Positions 57,120 through 64,000 of a DNA stretch of 64,000 nt are shown here, piece by piece (positions within the stretch are counted from its first letter, which is position 1; the number at the start of each line of letters is the position of its first letter). The notes under the pieces are model-generated. The model searched no databases, had not been told where the DNA came from, and saw only the letters and a list, made by a program, of their open reading frames with translations. The translations under genes and the position numbers were made by a program. Origin of the DNA: Strongylocentrotus droebachiensis (lineage: Eukaryota > Echinodermata > Echinoidea > Camarodonta > Strongylocentrotidae). The stretch lies in contig JAVYIG010000035.1 of the NCBI GenBank assembly GCA_035222895.1, positions 310,001 to 374,000 of the forward strand, in the 5' to 3' direction.

Positions 57120-57470
57120 AAGAATGATTTGAACGAAATCGACCAAAAAAAGGGAGAGTTATTAATTTTGTATAACTATGTATGGGCACTTTAAATTGGC
57201 TGTAAGTCACTGTGATGTAATTCCTGACAACTTTCCCGATTATTTTTTACACACAAAGGGCTAAAATGTCATTTTTCAAAATATATGACTCAGGAGGGTA
57301 TTTTCTTTTAGAGGACCTATAATAACCTATTAAATTGGTGAAGTGCTCAAAGGGAGAATCCTCTGACCTTATTGCCAATTTGAGATTCGCAAATATCTAA
57401 CGATCTCCTATTTCAAACATTTATAACTCTCTTATGATTGATCCGATTTATTTCAAAATATTGTTCTTCT
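57120..57470. repeat. MITE-like repeat, second member
   Basis: Related to 38,990-39,365: TTTGAACGAAATCGACC start, CACTGTGATGTA middle, CCGATTTATTTCAAA end. No target duplication identified. Confidence 0.5.
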
Positions 57471-57479
57471 GTTTTTTTC

Positions 57480-57739
57480 TGCTTTCAAACAAATGAACTA
57501 ATTATAAGGGTTGGATAAGCAAATCAGTTTCTTGATTCATTTATATTTTATGTGGTTTTCTAAATTTCCAACAATAAACTTACACTTGGTACTATCCCTT
57601 TCACATATTTAATTGTTTCATAACTAGTTTTATTTTGCTATTAAAATTCGCCTCTCTTTTAAAGTGCGCATGGCGGCTGCGTTAGACCAAGGAGGCTAGT
57701 AACTCCATGGTTAGACAGAGTAAAAATGAGAGATAGAGA

Positions 57740-57771
<32 letters not shown>

Positions 57772-57850
57772 TAAGGGGGATTAAGAGGATAAAAAGAGGG
57801 GTGCGGTGAGAATTAGGGGGAAGTGAGAAGAAGGTGTGACGCAAAGGGAT
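57480..57850. repeat. far 3' flank, homologous to 8,108-8,440
   Basis: Shares GGATAAGCAAATCAGTTTC, ATAAACTTACACTT and GCGCATGGCGGCT, then GA repeats. A ~23-bp palindrome-like insertion (AGGAGGCTAGTAACTCCATG, 57,690-57,709) between two TTAGAC repeats is absent at 8.33 kb. Confidence 0.75.
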
Positions 57851-57869
57851 AAACAAATATGTTAGCACG

Positions 57870-58255
57870 ACTCTAGTGTAGGAAGACGTAAGGAATAGAG
57901 GAAGTGGATGGATAAAGGCCGGGGAAAGAGAGGTAGGGGAAGAAAGAACAAGATGCAGGAAATAAAGAGAAATCTATAAGCAATAAAAAAGAAGAAGAAA
58001 AGGTAATTCGAGAGGCGAAAGAAAAGGAAAATGGTGGAAAACAGAGGGAGTGGGAGGAGGATTTTCCCCTCCCTGAATCAGTGCGCCGCCAATAGCCGCA
58101 CACAAGCTACGCCACTGATTAATCCTTGCTATCCACCGCTTTAATTCAAGGCATTGTTTTATTTACTAGAAATCGGATTAAACTAAGTTGGTTCAAGGAA
58201 ATGAGTCAATTTGGATTGACCACTGTTTGGGAAAGAAGTATATCAATTCTTATTT
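57870..58255. other. spacer between array members
   Basis: GA-rich, then ordinary sequence. No exon seen. Confidence 0.5.
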
Positions 58256-58259
58256 TTGT

Positions 58260-59100
58260 CATTCCGTAATTTCCGTCTATCAGGTGGTCCATATGTTCTC
58301 TTTAATCTGCCCCTTCTCTCCCTCTCTCTCCCCTCTCTCTCTCTCTCTCTCTCTCCCTCTCTCCCTCTCACTTTCACCCACACCCCCCCACACACACACA
58401 CATACGCACACACACGTACGCACACACATACACACACACACGCACACGCGCACATACACACACACACACACCACACTTTCGCTCTCCTTCTCTCTTTCTC
58501 TCTCTCTCTGTCTCTCTCTATCTCTGTACACACCCCATGTATCTTTTCGAGAAATGAGTTTCTGTTTCCTATGACTGGCTAAGAAAAATAATTGCTACCT
58601 GGCATCATTGTAAATTGTAAAGTGGAAACCGCATTCATTTGACATTTACTAATGAATTGTCAATGACAAAAAGCAATATATATCGAGACGCCACGACCGA
58701 CTAGAACTTCATTTTAATTAATCATACTCTGTAATACACTGAATTATATTGTAACGTGATACACAATCATACATAAAATTACTGTGGTACATCAAAATCG
58801 AAATTAAATTGAAATGACTTGAAGTAAAGATATGCGGGAAAGGAAAAGTTTCTATTAGCATGTTGCAGGCAGTTATTGATGCAGCCGTGTTCGAAGACAG
58901 GGGCGTTCGTTGGCGTTAAAGATTCATTTACTTGAACAAATTTACCTCGGATACCTCCTTTCTGAAAATGACACTAATCGAAGAGTAGCCTGCCGACGGG
59001 GCAGCTGTTTAAACAGCTACAATTCGTATTATTCAAATTTATTCTATCTTGTTTCTTTTGAAAATCAAAGTACATTTAATTGGACCTTCATCCTATATTT
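58260..59100. repeat. second copy of 12,590-13,335 (repeat member 3 of 4)
   Basis: CCGTAATTTCCGTCTATCAG, CT/CA tracts (58,312-58,530), GAGAAATGAGTTTCTGTTTC, CTCGGATACCTCCTTTCTGA and ATCAAAGTACATTTAAT follow the order of the 12.6-kb copy. Confidence 0.8.
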
Positions 59101-59104
59101 TACA

Positions 59105-59445
59105 GATCTTCTTTATGCAATGCTTTGTCGAGGAAAGGGACCTCTCTCGAAGTTGTAATTACAAGATTTTACTCTCTTCTTTCCCAACAGCCAACAGTTG
59201 CATTTAATATCCTTTTGCTAATCCAACAACATTGAATACAATCGCAAAGACATTTGAAAAAATAAAACTTGGGCAAATTTATTAGCCTTGTCCCTGATTG
59301 TTCATAACAGGCCGAATTCCTGATGACTGGTGAAATAACAACTGTTGGTGGTGCATGAAACAACTACTACCATAGTCTCTTTTTCTTTCTTTAACTAATG
59401 CATCATTGTACTCTACTGTTTTTCGAAATAAAACCTTGAATTGAA
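59105..59445 (+). mobile_element. LINE 3'-end fragment
   Basis: Ends TTTTCGAAATAAAACCTTGA followed by ATTGAAATTGAAA, a short tandem tail like that of the LINE at 17.96 kb. No RT sequence. Confidence 0.5.
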
Positions 59446-59665
59446 ATTGAAAAATCATCGTATGTCCATCTTATGTCTACTTCGGGACGGTGTGACGCGG
59501 GCACTACGAAGTTGCTGCCGAAGCCTAAAAAAACTCCACGGGCGGTATACGATGGCTTAAAATGCCGTAACGAATGGCCCGAAGTCTTTACGATCAGAGA
59601 GCCGAATTTGGACATTTCCTTAATCGTGTGTCCATCTGGTGTCAACTTCGGTACAGTGTGACGCA
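59446..59665. repeat. direct repeat (TCGG-CGGTGTGACGC-GGCA)
   Basis: ACTTCGGGACGGTGTGACGC near 59,480 and ACTTCGGTACAGTGTGACGC near 59,645 are about 165 bp apart. Origin unknown. Confidence 0.5.
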
Positions 59666-60074
59666 GGCATTATAACGAAAACATTAACAAAGCGAGTTTG
59701 AAACCATGGTGATAAACGCCTTACATAATTTCAGCGAGCTGCATATATTAAACTCATGCATTTTTCCACTCATTTTCCTCGCGCTCTCAAAGCATTTCGC
59801 AAATTAAACGTACCAAGATAGCAGCGTTTTTTTTCCAGCAGAGTGTGCAAAATCATCTTCATCTTTAGTGATTCCCAGGTTCTTCTGTTTGGATTTTCAT
59901 GCGTTAAATACGCAGATTATTGGAAGAAGACTTCCAAATTCACATTTTGAGAAGGAAGGAGATGACCTCCCTTGACTATATAGGTTCAAGATTTGTCTCA
60001 ATATTCTTCATAACTCTTTAACTCTATTGACAATATCGATCTAAGATTGTGATTAGTGAAAGATAATCATCATC

Positions 60075-60137
60075 ATGGTTGATTTACCTTTGAGTGGACT
60101 AAGGATATTCCTTGCCTTGTGTGGAGGGTTTTCTCTG
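60075..60137 (+). CDS. first exon of a second adhesion GPCR copy (partial gene)
   Basis: MVDLPLSGLRIFLALCGGFS plus L, GTAAGT donor, phase 0. Flanks on both sides match the complete gene (59,670-63,960 against 18,110-24,640), so this starts a tandem paralogue. In the complete gene exon 2 is 7.7 kb downstream, which would fall beyond the window end, so further exons are not expected here. Confidence 0.8.
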
Positions 60138-61259
60138 GTAAGTAAATGGAAAAACAATCCTTTTATCTCTTCAAAAACTGAAATAAAGATGGTTTGTTAG
60201 CAATCCAAAGAATGTCATTCCATCAATAAAAAAATGACTGAAAATAAGTTTATCACGTAAACATGTGTTAAATTTGATTACTTTCTGTTATGAATAATCG
60301 TTAAATGCATTTATAAAATATTGTATTTTGTATGGAATTCAAATCCCTATTAATATTGTATGTTCTTATTCAGGAGTATTTTCATGGTAAAACATCTTAT
60401 TTTGTCTAGTCTACTGTTCTTTTAAATTACCCCGCATGTCGTAACCCTATCGTTGGTACCATTCCTTCGTCAAAAATCCCTCATATGGGGCCGATTAGAA
60501 GAATTGAGAAGGACATATAATGTATGAAATGATGATGGAATGGTGCTTTATTTAACACTACATTATAATTATTTGCTTTGTGTGGTCGGTTTTTGTGTGT
60601 ACACCATAAATGGGGTATTATAAGACACTGATGTCTGGACATACTGCTGTGCCACGAGCACTTCTGTACAATGCTATTGGTTTGGATGCAACTCTCAAAA
60701 AGTTCTAGACTGCAGTGAAATATGCTTAGGAAAATAACAATCGTCATTTGCAAAGAAAATTAGATTGATGTTACTGCAGTATGTGATTAGTTTATTGAGT
60801 CATAGGTTGGTCAATTCGTGTGAGATGGTTTGATAATTTTTTTTTTTCTTATAAAGTGCAGTGTGTTTATCCTATCGATATATATCAGTTTTAAACTAGG
60901 GTTTCTAGTTGCTGAGTGTGCTTCTCAAACTACATGATGGTATTTCAGTTCAGTTGTATATTTTCGTTATGGGACACAAATTAGTAATCACTGTGAAACC
61001 TAGCTCAGGTAAATATGATGTGACTACTAGTATTGTTCACAATATTTCAAAGCTTTCTATCATGAAGAAGGTTCATGTCTTTGCTTGTCTCAAAGCTTTG
61101 GGTTTTCATTATATTCAAATGATTTTAATTTGATACACACATATCACTCATATCAAAGATGTATTCGATCCTAATGTAGAAGAAAAGGGGGATTATGTTG
61201 GCTGGAGGGAAAATAATTGATATTATATTCCATTAAGAAATATATATTTCTTCAAATAC

Positions 61260-61646
61260 ATATGTTATCTCTTAACTGCCCTATCTCTCTCTCTCTCTCT
61301 CCCACATACACACACAAACACTCCTCTCTTCCTCTCTCTATCTCTCTCTCTCCCACAAACACACACACACACACACACACTCTCTCTCTCTCTCTATCTC
61401 TCCCTATCTCTCTCTCCCACATACACACACAAACACTCCTCTCTTCCTCTCTCTATCTCTCTCTCTCCCACAAACACACAGACACACTCTCTCTCTCTCT
61501 ATCTATCTCTCCCTATCTCTCTCTCCCACATACACACACAAACACTCCTCTCTTCCTCTCTCTATCTCTCTCTCCCACATACACACACAAACACTCCTCT
61601 CTTCCTCTCTCCATCTCTCTCTCCCACAAACACACACACATACACA

Positions 61647-61681
<35 letters not shown>

Positions 61682-62195
61682 CCCCACAAGCACACATACA
61701 CACACTCTCTCTCTATCTCACTCTCTTTCTCTAATTCTCTCTCTCTCTCTCTGTCTCTTTTTTTTCTTCCTCTCTCTCTCTCCATACCCTGTGTAGCTTT
61801 TCGAGAAATGAGTTTCTGTTTCCTATGACTAGCTAGGACAAATAATTCTCACTTGGGATCCTTGAAATTGAAAGTGGAAACTACATTCAGTTTTAATTTA
61901 CTAATGGATTAGTAATGACAAAATACAATATATATATCGAATCGTCACGACCGATTAGAAATTCATTATCAATTATTCATATTCAGGTAATACACCGACT
62001 ACAGTATACTGTAACGTGATGCACAATCATACTTAGAATTACCGTGGTGCATAAAGATAGAATTAAATTGAAATGAATTGAAGTCGAGATATACGGGAAA
62101 AGGAAGGATGTCATTAGCATGTTGCGTGCGGTTATTGATGCAACTATGTGCGCAGACGCATAGCGTTTCTTGGCGCTGAAGATTTTACTTACTCG
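61260..62195. repeat. interspersed repeat with (CT)n/(CA)n array; member 4 of 4
   Basis: Corresponds to 21,838-22,770, with alternating CT and ACACACAAACACTCCTCTCT-like blocks at 61,283-61,790. Confidence 0.8.
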
Positions 62196-62873
62196 TAACA
62201 GGGAAGGAGTGGAATGAAGCCGCTCTCTTTTTACCCCATGCTCCAAACCGCAGGAAAGTTATGCGCTAATCTGCAACTGTTGACCAGGTGGTGAGATAAA
62301 AAAGCGCATGAAATATCATGGTTTAGAATTCCTACATCAGAAAATGGTATCCCAGCAAATGTTCGCTGTCTATTTCAAAGATATCTCATCAATTTATTGT
62401 TGAATGTGTAATGGGTAGAACAAGCGAACATAAACTTGTGTAATTTCATTCTTTTTTCCAACTACAAAAATCCAAAAAACAAGCAAAAACACGCATTAGT
62501 AAACTTATAGTTACTTACTTACAAGTTCATGCATTCTTAGCGCGGTCAGGTAAAACAAACGAACCAACCATCTCTGATTAATTTAATACTAAAGTTGCCT
62601 CGAATGTCATAGCTGAGAAGATGAAGAACACTCAAGATTACTAATTTACTAAATTACCTAATTTACCCAGATCAAATAACTTTTTTAAAGAAACGACATG
62701 TCGGAGAGGTACCTTGATCAATCATGGATATGTTATTTACCGCACTGCACAATCTGCCTGCTATCATTCTCAGTTTGGATTTCAAAAAAGAATTAGATTC
62801 GGTTAGTCATCCTATTGCCCTACAAATATTGGCCTTTTAAGAATTTCGGTTCTAACTTTATAAATGATATTAA

Positions 62874-63410
62874 AGGAAACCAAAACCTTCATACTAAGTT
62901 ACTTTTATTGTAAAGTTTAAAAGATTTGAATAAAATCAGTGAAAATTTGAACAAAATCGGGCAAGGAATAAGAAAGTTAGAGCCTTTTGAAATGACTAGT
63001 CACTAGAGGGCGGTATTCAATTTGATGACATCATCTGTGAACAACTCTCCATGCCTTTTGTACATACAATTTCACAATTTTTTTGTTTTCTTCGTATTTA
63101 TTTGTGTTCTTGATCCGACTTCATAACATGTGAAGTAGAATATCATTTTGCATTCTATATATTGCTTTCAGGGGAGTACATTATCTCAATCACAAGAAAG
63201 AAGGAAAAACATGAAATTTGATGTACAAAAGGCATGGAGTTGTTCACAGATGATGTCATCAAATTGAATACCGCCCTCTAGTGACTAGTCATTTAAAAAA
63301 GCTCTTACTTCCTTATTCCTTGCCCGATTTTGTTCAAATTTTCACTGATATTTTTCAAATATCTTAAACTTTACAATAGAAGTAACTTAGTATGAAGGTT
63401 TTGGTTTCCT
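62874..63410. mobile_element. 537-bp TTAA-flanked MITE
   Basis: Arms of about 190 bp (62,874-63,065; 63,220-63,410) pair almost fully, starting AGGAAACCAAAACCTTCATA. TTAA lies on both sides (62,870-62,873; 63,411-63,414), while the other gene copy has a single TTAA at 23,459-23,462 and no element. TTAA targets are used by piggyBac and Kolobok families. Confidence 0.9.
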
Positions 63411-63681
63411 TTAAGATGCTCTATACAGACTTGAGAGTTGTTAGACGAGGTTACCCCCTATTACCTTTTCTATTTTAAAATACTTCCCAGTAGTTACGAG
63501 CAAAGATCATGAAGACACTCAACTCATAGTGACCGTTTAGATACAACGCAATAATTCTCCAGCCTTATTAACCGTATAAATGAAGAAAAAATGAAATGAA
63601 TAATTATTTGGAAAATCCATACATTGACTTTAAAAGGTTAATTAAATTACTTTAATTAAAAAGGACGCTATTTCCCATTTT

Positions 63682-63960
63682 TTGTTGTGTATCTTGCTAT
63701 CGTGTTACCTACGCCTCAAGGAGTCCACCCGTTTAATTCGTTTTGTGTGGGGCGGCCCTGATATAATAAAGAGGGAAATATCAGTTAAAAATCATTACAG
63801 TGGTAGATTGAAAATGGATACAAGCCCAAAACGTGAACAGGGTTACAAGATGCTTTTCTTCCCAATACAAAGGCTAGGAGTATTGTGTCGTATCTATTAG
63901 GTTCTTTCGGTAAGCATTTAGTTTATTTTGCAATTATGATGTTGACGCTCTCCATATAAA
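63682..63960 (+). pseudogene. L1/Tx1-like LINE relic, RT C-terminal region (second copy)
   Basis: An open stretch of 72 codons includes RFVWGGPDIIKREISVKN and SGRLKMDT, matching the block after the RT core in L1-like elements. Same relic as at 24,345, less damaged. Not expected to be functional. Confidence 0.55.
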
Positions 63961-64000
63961 ACCCAGAGTTTTTGGGAACTAGAGATAGATGCCATGTGTT

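Overview
The window is AT-rich, intron-rich animal DNA from a repeat-laden genome. GT-AG introns, an adhesion-type G-protein-coupled receptor (GPCR) gene, DIRS-type and CR1/L2-like retroelements, many inverted-repeat DNA elements, tRNA-related SINE fragments and long CT/CA microsatellites suggest a marine invertebrate deuterostome, perhaps an echinoderm. That placement is inference; nothing here identifies the species. No rRNA, functional tRNA, CRISPR array or bacterial gene organisation was seen.

Layout. 1-7.3 kb: foldback elements and direct repeats, then a DIRS/Ngaro-type tyrosine-recombinase retrotransposon (broken gag, intact-looking RT-RNase H and recombinase ORFs, a probable spliceosomal intron) followed by a minisatellite. 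7.4-8.4 kb: a segment homologous to the 3' flank of the receptor gene, carrying a 195-bp insertion whose core is a perfect 80-bp inverted repeat. 8.8-14 kb: repeats, an antisense relic of two receptor exons (10.9-12.0 kb) and microsatellites. 14.4-18.0 kb: a 5'-truncated LINE with an open RT frame. 18.6-43.1 kb: one complete adhesion GPCR gene on the + strand. I assembled 20 coding exons by splice sites and phase; they join in frame to 789 codons: signal peptide, a Cys-containing ectodomain I do not recognise, a Ser/Thr-rich stalk, a GAIN domain with GPS, seven membrane helices and a short tail. 42-57 kb: a 5.7-kb tandem duplication that repeats the last coding exon and 3' flank. The second copy was later hit by a 3.1-kb foldback transposon (with a nested hAT-like element), a LINE fragment and small palindromic insertions. 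58-64 kb: a second copy of the gene's 5' region, including first coding exon and first-intron sequence, so a tandem paralogue starts at 60,075 and runs off the window.

The window therefore appears to show part of a tandem receptor array with a repeat unit of about 45-50 kb: the 3' flank of a preceding copy, one full gene, and the start of the next. Because many segments exist twice, several insertions can be compared with an unoccupied homologous site inside the same window, which fixes element ends and target duplications directly. The most unusual items are the perfect 80-bp hairpin insertion, the foldback transposon with minisatellite arms and a preserved empty site, two tiny palindromic insertions with target duplications, and three foldback elements each filled with its own short motif.
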